Source of the DNA: Variibacter gotjawalensis
Lineage (GTDB): Bacteria > Pseudomonadota > Alphaproteobacteria > Rhizobiales > Xanthobacteraceae
Assembly: GCF_002355335.1 (NCBI RefSeq)
Contig: NZ_AP014946.1
Location: 3,239,501 to 3,303,500, forward strand
Direction of reading: 5' to 3'
DNA length: 64,000 nt
The notes beneath the pieces were generated by a model. It was not told where the DNA came from. It saw only the letters and a list, made by a program, of their open reading frames with translations, and searched no databases. A program made the translations under genes and the position numbers. The first letter of the stretch is position 1; each line of letters opens with the position of its first letter. Of this stretch, positions 50,928 to 59,805 are shown piece by piece.

Positions 50928-51967
50928 GCGACAAGCCTCTCGTCGAAGTCTCCGACCTCGGCCGCATCTACGACGTCTCGCAGCCTTGGCTCAACCGCGT
51001 CATCGAGCGCACGCCGCGCCGCCTGCTCGTTGCCGCCGCGGGCGTCACCTTCACGATCGGCCCGCGCGAGACCTTCGGCCTCGTCGGCGAATCCGGCTCG
51101 GGCAAATCGACCCTCGCCAAGATGGTGGTCGGCCTCGTGCCGCCGACCTCCGGCGAGGTGAAGATCGACGGCGTCTCGATGAGCCGCACGGCGGACGCGG
51201 CGCAGCGCGCAAAACTCCGCCGCCGCATCCAGATGATCTTCCAGGACCCCTACGCCAGCCTCAATCCGCGCTGGCGCGCCGAGGACATCATCGCGGAGCC
51301 GCTCGAAGCTTTCGGCATGCTCAAAGGCCGCGAGCACAAACGCGAGCGCGTCGCCGAGCTTCTGCGCCTCGTCAGCCTCGATCCGGCCGACGGCAAAAAG
51401 TACCCGCACGAATTCTCCGGCGGCCAGCGCCAGCGCATCGCAATCGCGCGCGCCCTCTCGTCCAATCCGGAATTCATCGTCTGCGACGAGCCGACCTCCG
51501 CGCTCGACGTCTCGGTGCAGGCGCAGATCCTCAACCTGATGCGCGATCTGCAATCGCAATTCGGGCTGACCTACCTCTTCATCAGCCACAACCTCGCGGT
51601 CGTCCGCCACATGGCGACCCGCATCGGCGTCATGTATCTCGGCCGCATCGTCGAGATCGCTCCGGCGCGCGACCTCTTCAAGGCGCCACGCCACCCCTAT
51701 ACGCGCATGCTGCTGGACGCGATTCCGGACATCCAGAATACCGGCAAGGCCCGCAAACAGATCGAGGGCGAAATCCCGAATCCGATCACGCCGCCGCCCG
51801 GGTGCACTTTCCACCCCCGCTGCCCGCACGTTTTCGACCGCTGCCGCAAGGAACGGCCCGCTTTGCTGCCCGCCGGAACCGCCCAAGGTGCCACTCAAGT
51901 CGCTTGCCATGCGGTCGAGGAAGGCCGGATCACGGTCGCCCCGCCGCTGGCGACGACAACCGTTTGA
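50924..51967 (+). CDS. ABC peptide importer ATPase, DppF type
   Basis: A 347-residue ATPase with Walker A GESGSGKS, Q-loop FQDPYASLNPRW, signature FSGGQRQR, Walker B IVCDEPTSALD and His in FISHNLAV. It has the C-terminal oligopeptide domain with CTFHPRCPHVFDRC. Compared with the DppD-type partner it carries an N-terminal extra (DVSQPWLNRVIERTPRRLLVAA). It is the last gene of the operon, started within the previous stop (ATGA). No strong T-run terminator follows; a GC-rich GGGCC/GGCCC hairpin at 52081-52093 may serve. Confidence 0.95.
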   Translation: MSDKPLVEVSDLGRIYDVSQPWLNRVIERTPRRLLVAAAGVTFTIGPRETFGLVGESGSGKSTLAKMVVGLVPPTSGEVKIDGVSMSRTADAAQRAKLRRRIQMIFQDPYASLNPRWRAEDIIAEPLEAFGMLKGREHKRERVAELLRLVSLDPADGKKYPHEFSGGQRQRIAIARALSSNPEFIVCDEPTSALDVSVQAQILNLMRDLQSQFGLTYLFISHNLAVVRHMATRIGVMYLGRIVEIAPARDLFKAPRHPYTRMLLDAIPDIQNTGKARKQIEGEIPNPITPPPGCTFHPRCPHVFDRCRKERPALLPAGTAQGATQVACHAVEEGRITVAPPLATTTV

Positions 51968-52109
51968 AACTGCGGCAAGCAACTTGACCCATCCGGGTCC
52001 ATTCCCTACACACGCCCTCACCTGCGGCCGATCCGGCTCACGGTAAACCGGTCGGCTATGGGGGCTTTTAGGGCCCGCCAGGGCCGAAGGCCCAAAGGGC
52101 CATTGGTGG

Positions 52110-52185
52110 GAGCGCGTAGCTCAGCCGGTAGAGCACGTGACTTTTAATCATGGGGTCGAGGGTTCGAGTCCCTCCGCGCTCACCA
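52110..52185 (+). tRNA. tRNA-Lys (anticodon TTT)
   Basis: A 76-base cloverleaf. Acceptor GAGCGCG pairs with CGCGCTC (52175-52181). The D stem is GCTC/GAGC and the anticodon stem CGTGA/TCATG encloses loop CTTTTAA with anticodon TTT at 52143-52145. The T stem GAGGG/CCCTC encloses TTCGAGT, and the discriminator A is followed by an encoded CCA. All stems pair with one G-T wobble. Confidence 0.96.
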
Positions 52186-52632
52186 ACCAAGCGTCCGGCC
52201 TTCCCGAAGCAGGCCCACCCCAAACATCAAGTACGAAGCATAAACCGCTGTCGTATCGAGATTTTCATTCGCGAATCCGCAATCGAGCGCCGGATCCGGT
52301 CCACGTCACTGGGCCCAAGAATGTCAAACTCATCCCCAGAATTCACAAAGACAGTCGATATATAGCCCCAAATACGCAAAGTTTCGCATTTGTTCCGACT
52401 AAATATTGATTGGGCGAGCGAGTCGACGTACCGTATTAACGACTGCGAAACGAAGAAAGGCCGCCCCGGCCAGGGGGCAGCCTTCCCTTCAATTCAGTCC
52501 TCCACCGACCGCGAGGGTCGGAGGATTCGCGGAGTGCACCTACACCTTGCGGTGTTGGACCGCCGAACGTCAACCCTCGCATAACGCGGCCCACAAATCA
52601 GATTTGTGGCTGCCTACGCGCACGAGGTTAAA
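52186..52632. other. Gap downstream of tRNA-Lys with a hairpin
   Basis: No gene is supported in these 447 bases. The part up to about 52450 is less GC-rich than the backbone. An imperfect inverted repeat at 52457-52484 (AAGGC-GCCCC against GGGGC-GCCTT) resembles a weak terminator with a pyrimidine tail. No copy of the tRNA 3' end was found nearby. Confidence 0.5.
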
Positions 52633-52938
52633 ATGAACGTTCAAGTCCAAACCAAAACAATCCAAATAAGATGCATTCGCAAAAGCGACCGACAAAACCC
52701 GCACGAGCGGATCACGCACGTCGGCGGGATTGAAGATGGCGGGTGGTGCATCTCCCAAGAAGTTGCGATCGCACATATCGAATCTCGCGCCTGGCGCTTT
52801 TGGGTCTCGCGCGCCGGTTTTCCTTCGGTATGGGTCGTGGTCGCTGTAAGCCGCTCTGGAAATAAGTACTTGAAGACGGAAGGCGACGGAGAGTCGCTGA
52901 ACAATTTGCTCAGCCTGCCTGAGTGTCCGCAAACGTAA
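52633..52938 (+). CDS. DUF3892 domain protein
   Basis: A 101-residue protein: [47 protein letters not shown] and the closing [22 protein letters not shown]. These are the conserved blocks of DUF3892, a small family often found in mobile or accessory regions; the function is unknown. ATG 52633 is favoured over 52606 because GAGG lies at the right distance. A strong terminator follows at once. It is a single-gene unit downstream of tRNA-Lys. Confidence 0.8.
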   Translation: MNVQVQTKTIQIRCIRKSDRQNPHERITHVGGIEDGGWCISQEVAIAHIESRAWRFWVSRAGFPSVWVVVAVSRSGNKYLKTEGDGESLNNLLSLPECPQT

Positions 52939-52952
52939 GAAGCGCGGCAAAA

Positions 52953-52984
52953 GTAAGCGGCCGCACCTGCGGCCGCTTACTTTT
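52953..52984 (+). terminator. Rho-independent terminator after the DUF3892 gene
   Basis: GTAAGCGGCCGC (52953-52964) pairs perfectly with GCGGCCGCTTAC (52969-52980) around ACCT, followed by TTTT. Confidence 0.88.
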
Positions 52985-53005
52985 AGGTACCTCAGAGAGG
53001 GCATG

Positions 53006-53767
53006 ATGAGCGATACGCCGCAATCGATACTGAACGAAACTTTGCGCGACGCGCCAAGGTCATTCACGACCTACCTCGAGGCATCGGCTAAAGCCGCGCC
53101 ATTGGCCACTTTGCTGACATTACTACTCACTCTCGCGTTTGAGAGCGGTTATTTCCTAGTGATCGACATTCAATTGATGCCGCTGATGGGCGTGACGGAC
53201 TATCTGCGAAACGCTGCGCCGCTATTTTTATTTGCAATGGTGGTTTTGGCATTCTCGCCAATGCTCTTCGAACTCATCCGCCGTAGCAAGTTGGAAGCTG
53301 CCAACGAAGGCAACCAGTCGCCGCCACCCCGCTGGGTTTTCAACGAGCGTGGCGAATACACTTGGCGAGGTCGTGCACTAATTGCGCTCATCCCAATCGC
53401 GCTCGCCACTCTTATCGCATGGGCTATCTCGGCTGTGGCACTCCTTGTCATAGCAGTTCCAGTATTTATGGCTTTTAACGTCACCGACAAAAAGAGCTGG
53501 GGTCCATTCACGGCTACGCTGGTAGTCTCATTGGCACTCGGCGTTGCGTTTGCATTCGGCGCAGCCACAGCCATCAAGAACATGAAGGGTGGCTCTCCGA
53601 TCGAAGTCACGAGCGCGGATGACAAAACCGGCAAACCCGAGACCGTGCTGCTCCTCAAGATTCTGGACAAAGGACTGCTCGTCGCCCGCATTCCGAATAG
53701 GGAAATAGAGTTTCGAAAATGGGAGTCGATAGGAAAAGTGCTCACCAGATCAACTTGGCCATTCTGA
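53006..53767 (+). CDS. Membrane protein of unknown function
   Basis: A 253-residue protein with four main hydrophobic segments: LATLLTLLLTLAFESGYFLVI, AAPLFLFAMVVLAFSPMLFEL, LIALIPIALATLIAWAISAVALLVIAV and ATLVVSLALGVAFAFGAATAI. A soluble C-terminal domain (about 60 residues, beta-rich) ends LTRSTWPF. ATG 53006 is preferred to ATG 53003 because GAGAGG is then five bases away. Codon use is less GC-rich than the backbone, like the DUF3892 gene, suggesting acquired DNA beside the tRNA. Family not recognised. Confidence 0.65.
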   Translation: MSDTPQSILNETLRDAPRSFTTYLEASAKAAPLATLLTLLLTLAFESGYFLVIDIQLMPLMGVTDYLRNAAPLFLFAMVVLAFSPMLFELIRRSKLEAANEGNQSPPPRWVFNERGEYTWRGRALIALIPIALATLIAWAISAVALLVIAVPVFMAFNVTDKKSWGPFTATLVVSLALGVAFAFGAATAIKNMKGGSPIEVTSADDKTGKPETVLLLKILDKGLLVARIPNREIEFRKWESIGKVLTRSTWPF

Positions 53768-54038
53768 ATGGCAGTAACATACTCGCCTTCGCCCACCACC
53801 CCTCGTTGTCATCCACTCCACCACCCCAACCCCACCGGGAACCCGTGTTTCCGCGGCGCGAAACTTTCGCCTTTGACGCGCACGGAAAATTGATTTACCT
53901 TATATATTGCGACTACGTTTTTGGTTTGCCTTGCTCGCTCCCGGTGTGGGTTGCGCCCTCAAGACCTCCAAAACTCGGATGTCCAAGGCCGCGCCTCGGC
54001 GCGGTGCATAAGCGAAGCAACACCAGGAGACTACAGAA

Positions 54039-54242
54039 GTGGCTACCGGCAAAGTGAAATGGTTCAACCCGACCAAAGGTTATGGGTTTATTCAGCCGTC
54101 GGACGGCAGCCGTGACGTGTTCGTGCACATTTCGGCAGTCGAGCGCGCTGGCCTCTCGTCGTTGAACGAAGGGCAGACGGTCGAATTCGAGCTCGTCGCA
54201 AACCGCGGCAAGCAGGCGGCCGAGAACCTCAAGGTCAAGTAA
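54039..54242 (+). CDS. CspA-family cold-shock protein
   Basis: A 67-residue single cold-shock domain: [20 protein letters not shown] holds RNP1 (KGYGFI) and DVFVHIS is RNP2. It binds single-stranded RNA and DNA and melts structured mRNA. The start is GTG 54039, with AGGAGA about eight bases upstream. It is followed by a strong terminator, so it is a single-gene unit, as usual. The residues [20 protein letters not shown] match alphaproteobacterial members. Whether it is cold-induced cannot be judged. Confidence 0.95.
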   Translation: MATGKVKWFNPTKGYGFIQPSDGSRDVFVHISAVERAGLSSLNEGQTVEFELVANRGKQAAENLKVK

Positions 54243-54317
54243 GGCCCCACCCGAGTTTGATGATTGCGGCGCTCCGCGCCCGATCGTTGCTGCTCGGAAG
54301 AAGTCGCACCGAAAACG

Positions 54318-54350
54318 AAAAAGGCACCGCCACCGCGGTGCCTTTTTTGT
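54318..54350. terminator. Terminator after the cold-shock gene
   Basis: AAAAAGGCACCGC (54318-54330) pairs with GCGGTGCCTTTTT (54335-54347) around CACC, flanked by A and T runs, so it can serve both the cold-shock gene and the convergent TMEM43-like gene. Confidence 0.9.
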
Positions 54351-54369
54351 TGTGACGTGAAGCGCCCGA

Positions 54370-55617
54370 TCAAGCCGCCGACGGCGCCGGCATCGCGGCG
54401 GGTGCCGACCGAGACGCTGCTCGGCGCGAGGCCAGCACCTTGATGCCGTACGCAACCCCTGCCCCGACGATCAGCACGATGATCGCGGTGAGCGGGCGAT
54501 AGAAGAACCATGCGAACGCGATCACGATCGGCGCGACAATCGCGGTGAGCAGCAGCGCGACAAGGCCTGTGCCTGCGCCGATGATGCTGCCGATGAACGG
54601 CACCACATCGCCGAGAACCGCGAGCGGCCGCAGGATCAGCATGAAGCCGATCAGTAAGCCGAGCGTGCCGAGCGTGCGCACCAGCCAGGTGATCAGCGTG
54701 TTGAGCTGCTCGGCCGCCTTGAACATCTCGGCCGCCGATTTCTGCCCCGCGGTAGCCATCAGCAGGCGGTCGCCCGCCTTCGCCTGATAGCTCGTGAAGC
54801 CGCCGCCGCTCTGCTGGCCGACGACGCTGATGTCGGACGGACGCGCGATCGTGTAGGTGACGCGCATGTCGCCGACGCGCGGGTTCGACGGGTCGGCACC
54901 GAGATAGATGCGCTCCGCCGTCACGCTGCCGAGTTCTTTCAGCCGCGCGCGCACGTCGGTGACGAGCTGGCCGTCGAGCACGAGCGCATCGCTCGCGCTG
55001 ATCTGGCGCAGCACCTGATCGCCCGCCTTGAAGGCGCCGACCGTCGCGTCGGTCGCGACGATGTCGCGCTCCTTGTGGCGCATCTCGGGATTGCGATGGC
55101 CGTCCGCCTGCCGGAAGCGGCTGGAATCGACCGGCCGATTGTCCCAGTCGCGCTTGTAGCTGTAGGTCGTCACGGTTTCTTCGGAGCCGCCGAGATTTTT
55201 CCGCTTCTCCTCGCGCTTCTCTTCCTTCCACTGATACATCTCGACGTGGCGGATGAGGCGCAGCCCCATGACGGAGACGCCGAATTCGGGGTCGGCGAGC
55301 GGCGCGGTGGTCTTTACCGGGCCCGTCACGTGGATGAGTTTGCCGTCGTTCGACGGGTCGACGCGGTTCGACTCGACCGAGACGACGGCGCTGCCGCCTT
55401 CCGCCAGCGAGCGCGCGGTCTGCACGGCGCGGCCTTCGTTCCAGAACAGCCCGCCGATGCCGAGCGCGAGCAGAACGAAACCGATCCCGATTCCGACGAT
55501 GGCTTCCTTGATGCGCTCGAACCACGATTTCGTGGTCGTCTCCGTAAAACTGTCGCCCGAATTTTCCGAGTAACTGTTGCTGATGTCGCTGAAAGTTTCG
55601 TCGCGCGCATCGGACAT
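54370..55617 (-). CDS. TMEM43-family membrane protein
   Basis: A 415-residue protein from ATG 55617, preceded by GAGGGGAA. One membrane helix near residue 45 (AIVGIGIGFVLLALGIGGLFWNEGRAV), a large extracytoplasmic domain with family blocks (VSVESNRVDPSNDGKLIHVTG, QWKEEKREEKR, YSYKRDWDNRPVDSSRF) and three or four helices near the C-terminus (LGLLIGFMLILRPLAVLGDVVPFIG). This is the layout of TMEM43/LUMA homologues, known in animals at the nuclear envelope and of unknown role in bacteria. It is a single gene. Confidence 0.85.
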   Translation of the reverse strand: MSDARDETFSDISNSYSENSGDSFTETTTKSWFERIKEAIVGIGIGFVLLALGIGGLFWNEGRAVQTARSLAEGGSAVVSVESNRVDPSNDGKLIHVTGPVKTTAPLADPEFGVSVMGLRLIRHVEMYQWKEEKREEKRKNLGGSEETVTTYSYKRDWDNRPVDSSRFRQADGHRNPEMRHKERDIVATDATVGAFKAGDQVLRQISASDALVLDGQLVTDVRARLKELGSVTAERIYLGADPSNPRVGDMRVTYTIARPSDISVVGQQSGGGFTSYQAKAGDRLLMATAGQKSAAEMFKAAEQLNTLITWLVRTLGTLGLLIGFMLILRPLAVLGDVVPFIGSIIGAGTGLVALLLTAIVAPIVIAFAWFFYRPLTAIIVLIVGAGVAYGIKVLASRRAASRSAPAAMPAPSAA

Positions 55618-55754
55618 TCTTATATTTCCCCTCATTCGCGTCTTATCGAGACTCGCCACGCGGAATCGCATCGCAGCGGCGATTGCGGCCAAAAAGCATC
55701 CGGTTGTTTCAGGTCAATGTCGTCGCATGTTGCAGCGACGAAACATTATGGGTG

Positions 55755-55988
55755 TTAGGGACGATTGCACGTCCGCAGGAATCGCGAGCGCTTGAAGAAG
55801 CGCAGCTTCTGCGCATCGGCCTCGCGGCGGCACTCGATGCGTTTCGCGCGGCGCGCGGCTCGCGCGGCGGCGCGATCCTCGCGCGCGGCAGCAACAGCGT
55901 CGCCCGCAATATTGGGCACAAAGCCGGAGCCGAATGTCAGCCCGATGCCGAGCGCCGTAGCCGCGATAGCCAAACCGACGGGTTTCAT
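55755..55988 (-). CDS. Small exported Ala/Arg-rich protein
   Basis: A 77-residue protein with signal peptide MKPVGLAIAATALGIGLTFGSG and a mature part dominated by AREDRAAARAARRAKRIECRREADAQ, a strongly basic helix, ending FLRTCNRP. GAGGGAGAAGAAG precedes ATG 55988. It has two Cys. No family is recognised; a cell-envelope or nucleic-acid-associated role cannot be distinguished. Stand-alone gene. Confidence 0.6.
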   Translation of the reverse strand: MKPVGLAIAATALGIGLTFGSGFVPNIAGDAVAAAREDRAAARAARRAKRIECRREADAQKLRFFKRSRFLRTCNRP

Positions 55989-56071
55989 TCTTCTTCTCCC
56001 TCTTGAAGGAGCCTCGCCGTACTGTTCCCGGCCGTCAATATTGTCGCGCGGCGCGGCGAATTTGCGGCGAA

Positions 56072-57196
56072 CTATCTTGTGGGAAGATCGCCGGCCGCCC
56101 AGCCCGCCGCAACACCATCTGCGAAACTCGCAAATGCTTTAGCCGCGATTGCGGCGCGCGCGCCCGCCATCAGCTCTTGGTAATACGCGATGTTGATCGT
56201 GGTGAGCAGGATCGCGCCGAGCATCTCGTTGGTTTTGGTCAGGTGGTGCAGATAGGCGCGGCTGTACGTGCGCGCCGCAGCGCACGGACTTTCCTCGTCG
56301 AACGGACGCGGGTCGTCCGCATGCCGCGCATTCTTCAGGTTGATCGGACCGAAGCGCGAGAAGGCCAAGCCGTGCCGGCCGTTCCGCGTCGGCATCACGC
56401 AGTCGAACATATCGATGCCGCGCGCAACAGCTTTCAGGAGATCGTCCGGCGTGCCGACGCCCATCAGGTAGCGCGGCTTGTCGGCCGGCAGCAGCGGTGC
56501 CACCACCTCGAGCATGCGCAGCATCACCTCTTGCGGCTCGCCGACCGCAAGGCCGCCGATCGCGTAGCCCGGGAAATCCATCGCGTTGAGTTCGCGCGCA
56601 CTCTCCTCGCGCAGCGCCACATCGTCGCCGCCCTGCACGATCGCGAACAGCGAACGCCCATCGCGGACCGGCGCGAACGCGCGCTGGCAGCGCTCCGCCC
56701 AGCGGAGCGAGAGCCGCATCGCCTTCTCGACTTCGGCGCGCTCGGCCGGCAGCCGCACGCATTCGTCGAGCTGCATGACGATGTCGGAGCCGAGGAGTGT
56801 TTGGATTTCGATTGCGCGCTCGGGTGTCAGCACATGCGTCGAGCCGTCGATGTGCGAGCGGAACGTCACGGCATTCTCGTCGATCTTGCGCATCGCCGAG
56901 AGGCTCATGACCTGGAAGCCGCCCGAGTCCGTGAGGATCACGTGCGGCCAGTTCATGAACTTATGCAGCCCGCCGAGCGCCGCGACACGCTCCGCGCCGG
57001 GCCGCAGCATCAGGTGATACGTGTTCCCGAGTACGACGTCCGCACCGGTTTCGCGCACGGCCTCCGGGTGCATGCCCTTTACGGTCGCCTGCGTGCCCAC
57101 CGGCATGAAGGCCGGCGTGCGGATGATGCCGTGCGGCGTCGCGACCTCGCCGGTCCGCGCCGCGCCGTCGGTTGCGTTGAGTTTGTAGATCTTCAT
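56072..57196 (-). CDS. tgt: Queuine tRNA-ribosyltransferase Tgt
   Basis: A 374-residue TIM-barrel enzyme that exchanges guanine 34 for the queuine precursor in tRNA. Catalytic motifs are [14 protein letters not shown] (first Asp), [10 protein letters not shown] and [14 protein letters not shown] (nucleophile Asp). The zinc site is unusual: the family CxCxxC segment reads [17 protein letters not shown], keeping one Cys and the His. ATG 57196 overlaps the queA stop as ATGA, so I prefer it to ATG 57211. Both queuosine enzymes are thus coupled. Confidence 0.95.
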   Translation of the reverse strand: MKIYKLNATDGAARTGEVATPHGIIRTPAFMPVGTQATVKGMHPEAVRETGADVVLGNTYHLMLRPGAERVAALGGLHKFMNWPHVILTDSGGFQVMSLSAMRKIDENAVTFRSHIDGSTHVLTPERAIEIQTLLGSDIVMQLDECVRLPAERAEVEKAMRLSLRWAERCQRAFAPVRDGRSLFAIVQGGDDVALREESARELNAMDFPGYAIGGLAVGEPQEVMLRMLEVVAPLLPADKPRYLMGVGTPDDLLKAVARGIDMFDCVMPTRNGRHGLAFSRFGPINLKNARHADDPRPFDEESPCAAARTYSRAYLHHLTKTNEMLGAILLTTINIAYYQELMAGARAAIAAKAFASFADGVAAGWAAGDLPTR

Positions 57197-58269
57197 CGGT
57201 GCAGCAGACATGCGTCACCGTACGAATAAAAGCGATAGCCGTCTTTGATCGCATGCGCGTAGGCGCGCTGCATCACGTCGAGCCCCGAGAAAGCCGCGAC
57301 CAGCATGAACAGCGTCGAACGCGGGAGGTGGAAGTTGGTCAGCATCAGATCGGCAACACGGAAGCGATAGCCCGGCGTAATGAAGATCGCGGTGTCGCCA
57401 GCGAACGGCGCCAGCGTCCCGTCTTCGCTCGCCGCGCTTTCGAGCAGGCGCAACGCCGTCGAACCGACGGCCAGCACCCGCCCGCCCCTTGCCTTCACGG
57501 CATTCAGCGCCTCCGCGACTTCGGCACTCACGGTGCCGAACTCCGCATGCATCGCGTGGTCTTCGATATCGTCCGCCTTCACGGGCAGGAATGTCCCGGC
57601 CCCGACATGCAGCGTCACGAAATGCACCGACACACCGGCATCGCGCAAACGCTCGACCAGCGCAGGTGTGAAATGCAGCGCTGCTGTCGGCGCCGCGACG
57701 GAGCCTTCCTCGCGCGCGAACATGGTCTGGTAGTCGTCGCGGTCGCGCTCGTCCGCCGGACGCTTCGACGCGATGTATGGCGGCAGCGGCATCGCGCCGC
57801 GCTCGGCGATCGCCTGATCCAGCACCGCGCCGTGAAATTGAAACGCGAAGGTCACTTCGCCGTTGTCGCCTTTCGCCTCCACGGTCGCATCGAGAGACCC
57901 AAGAAAGCAGACGCGACCTTCGTCGCCGAAACGCACGACATCGCCCGGCGAAAGCCGCTTCGCGTTTTTGACGAAGGCGCGCCAGCGCGCGCCATCGACG
58001 CGCTTATGCAAGGTAGCGGAGATTCTCGCCCCCGGCCCTTCGGGCACGAGGCGGTGGCCGAACAGCTGCGCCGGGATGACGCGCGTGTTGTTGAAGACTA
58101 TGGCGTCGCCGGCCCGCAGGAGGCTCGGCAAATCGCCGACGCTTCGGTCCGCCAACTCCGTCGATGCGCCGGGCGTGACCTCGAGCAGCCGCGCACTATC
58201 GCGCGGGGACGCCGGCCGGAGCGCGATACGCTCCGGCGGCAGGTCGAAGTCGAAGAGATCGGTGCGCAT
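57193..58269 (-). CDS. queA: S-adenosylmethionine:tRNA ribosyltransferase-isomerase QueA
   Basis: A 358-residue enzyme of usual length. It starts [29 protein letters not shown], and has the family blocks [46 protein letters not shown] and [20 protein letters not shown]. It transfers the ribosyl part of SAM to preQ1 on tRNA to make epoxyqueuosine. It lies 30 bases downstream of the cyclophilin gene on the same strand and is coupled to tgt. Confidence 0.96.
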   Translation of the reverse strand: MRTDLFDFDLPPERIALRPASPRDSARLLEVTPGASTELADRSVGDLPSLLRAGDAIVFNNTRVIPAQLFGHRLVPEGPGARISATLHKRVDGARWRAFVKNAKRLSPGDVVRFGDEGRVCFLGSLDATVEAKGDNGEVTFAFQFHGAVLDQAIAERGAMPLPPYIASKRPADERDRDDYQTMFAREEGSVAAPTAALHFTPALVERLRDAGVSVHFVTLHVGAGTFLPVKADDIEDHAMHAEFGTVSAEVAEALNAVKARGGRVLAVGSTALRLLESAASEDGTLAPFAGDTAIFITPGYRFRVADLMLTNFHLPRSTLFMLVAAFSGLDVMQRAYAHAIKDGYRFYSYGDACLLHR

Positions 58270-58299
58270 AAGACGCAGCCCACACGCACCAAATGCCGA

Positions 58300-58755
58300 T
58301 CAGGCGTCCGCCATGCGGGCCTTAATGATCTTGTCCGGGTTTTGCACCGGCTCGCCGCGCTTGATCTTGTCGACATTCTCCATGCCGGACGTGACCTTGC
58401 CCCACACGGTGTATTGCTTGTCGAGGAAGCTCGCGTCATCGAAGCAGATGAAGAACTGGCTGTTCGCCGAATCCGGGTTCTGCGAGCGAGCCATCGAGGT
58501 CGTCCCACGCACATGCGGCTCCGCGTTGAACTCGGCCTTGATGTTCGGATACTTCGAGCCGCCCATGCCGGTGCCGTTCGGGCAGCCGGTCTGTGCCATG
58601 AAGCCGTCGATCACGCGGTGGAACACGATGCCGTCGTAGAAGCCTTCGCCGACCAGCTTCTTAATGTGAGCGACATGGCCCGGTGCGAGGTCGGGACGCA
58701 TTTCGATCGTCACGTCGCCCTTGGTGGTTTCGAGGATCAGTGTGTTCTCGCTCAT
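58300..58755 (-). CDS. Cytoplasmic peptidyl-prolyl isomerase (cyclophilin)
   Basis: A 151-residue cyclophilin without signal peptide. Landmarks are VFHRVIDGFMAQTGCPNGTGMGG, FNAEPHVRGTTSMARSQNPDSANSQFFICF and QYTVWGKVTSGMENVDKI, containing the catalytic Arg and the Phe, Met and Gln of the binding pocket. It speeds proline isomerisation in the cytoplasm. ATG 58755 has AAGGA upstream and matches the family start; the frame further upstream is the shadow of the neighbouring gene. It is part of the gyrA-side minus-strand series. Confidence 0.93.
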   Translation of the reverse strand: MSENTLILETTKGDVTIEMRPDLAPGHVAHIKKLVGEGFYDGIVFHRVIDGFMAQTGCPNGTGMGGSKYPNIKAEFNAEPHVRGTTSMARSQNPDSANSQFFICFDDASFLDKQYTVWGKVTSGMENVDKIKRGEPVQNPDKIIKARMADA

Positions 58756-58765
58756 AGGTCGTCCT

Positions 58766-59254
58766 TCAAATCTTCTGTGTGTTTCGTTCGTCGATGTAGC
58801 GAAATAGGAAAATTCGCCCCGCGTTCGCGCCACCCATGCCGGGCGTAAAGCGCAACGGGGCGCAACCCGCAAGCCCCTCGATCACGCTTTCCCGATACGC
58901 CTTACGGACCTCGGGCGAAGCCCACGCAGAGTAGTAGGTAAAACGCGGCTCGCCGAAAATCGTGCCATCCGCGCGGAAACTGAGCCGGACCGTCAGTTCC
59001 ATTCCGGGCCGGAACAGTTGGCCGCTTGGTGGCTGCCAGCAGCCGCTGAGTTCTCGAAACATCTCCCGGAGAGTGTTGATCGGCAATCCGCTCCGCCGGT
59101 CGCCCGGCCGGATAGTCGGCAAGCAGCGCTGTCCCGGCGCAACCTGAGCGCAGCTATCACCGGGCGGATTTGCGTCCTGTGGTTGCGCAACGAGAGGCAG
59201 CGGGACGGCCGCCAGAATGACGATGAACAATGCGAGGGTCGATCCCCGCGTCAC
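58766..59254 (-). CDS. Exported protein with TonB/TolA C-terminal-like fold
   Basis: A 162-residue protein with signal peptide MTRGSTLALFIVILAAVPLPLVAQ. The mature domain has the pattern of TonB/TolA C-termini: CWQPPSGQLFRPGMELTVRLSFRADGTIFGEPRF, then AYRESVIEGLAGCAPLRFTP and a final strand RIFLFRYID. It lacks the long helical and membrane parts of TolA, so it would act free in the periplasm. Its start overlaps the stop of the exported cyclophilin gene as ATGA, so the two are made together; function unknown. Confidence 0.7.
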   Translation of the reverse strand: MTRGSTLALFIVILAAVPLPLVAQPQDANPPGDSCAQVAPGQRCLPTIRPGDRRSGLPINTLREMFRELSGCWQPPSGQLFRPGMELTVRLSFRADGTIFGEPRFTYYSAWASPEVRKAYRESVIEGLAGCAPLRFTPGMGGANAGRIFLFRYIDERNTQKI

Positions 59255-59796
59255 CGCCCGTCGCTCTGCACCGTCATTTTGGTGATCCGGTCGGGGTCAC
59301 GCACAGGTTCGCCTGGCTTGAGCTTGTCGGCGACATCCATGCCGCCGATCACCCGGCCGACCACCGTGTAGTCGTTGTTGAGGTGCGGCGCGTCCGCATA
59401 GACGATGTAAAACTGGCTGTTCGCCGAGTCCGGGTTCATCGAGCGCGCCATTCCGACGACACCGCGTGTGAAGCGCTCCTTCGAAAACTCGGCCTTCAGA
59501 TTCGGATACTTCGAGCCGCCGGTGCCGTCACCGCGCGTGCCGTCGCCGGTCTGCGCCATGAAGCCCGGGATCACGCGGTGAAACGGCACGTTGTTGTAGT
59601 AGCCCTCGCGCGCCAGCATTTTCAGCCGCTCGGCATGCTTCGGCGCAAGATCGGTGCGCAGCGCGATCAGAATGCGGCCCTTCGTCGTCTCCAGCACGAG
59701 CGTGTTCTGCGGGTCAGCTTGCGGCGCTTGCTGCGCTTGCGCTTGCCCAACCGATACGCTCGCAGCCAATGCGAGCACTGCCATCCAACGGGTCAT
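59251..59796 (-). CDS. Exported peptidyl-prolyl isomerase (cyclophilin)
   Basis: A 181-residue cyclophilin with a signal peptide (MTRWMAVLALAASVSVGQAQA, then a short AQ-rich linker). It has VPFHRVIPGFMAQTGDGTRGDGTGGS and GVVGMARSMNPDSANSQFYIVY, with the active-site residues kept. It would act on periplasmic proteins, complementing the cytoplasmic paralogue two genes away. It lies ten bases after coaD and is coupled by ATGA to the TolA-like gene. Confidence 0.93.
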   Translation of the reverse strand: MTRWMAVLALAASVSVGQAQAQQAPQADPQNTLVLETTKGRILIALRTDLAPKHAERLKMLAREGYYNNVPFHRVIPGFMAQTGDGTRGDGTGGSKYPNLKAEFSKERFTRGVVGMARSMNPDSANSQFYIVYADAPHLNNDYTVVGRVIGGMDVADKLKPGEPVRDPDRITKMTVQSDGR

Positions 59797-59805
59797 CAGC
59801 GTTTC

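Noticed and set aside
54092-55525. A 477-codon minus-strand frame across the TMEM43-like gene
   Set aside because: It reads through the TMEM43-like gene and the cold-shock terminator in a different frame, with Arg/His-rich composition.
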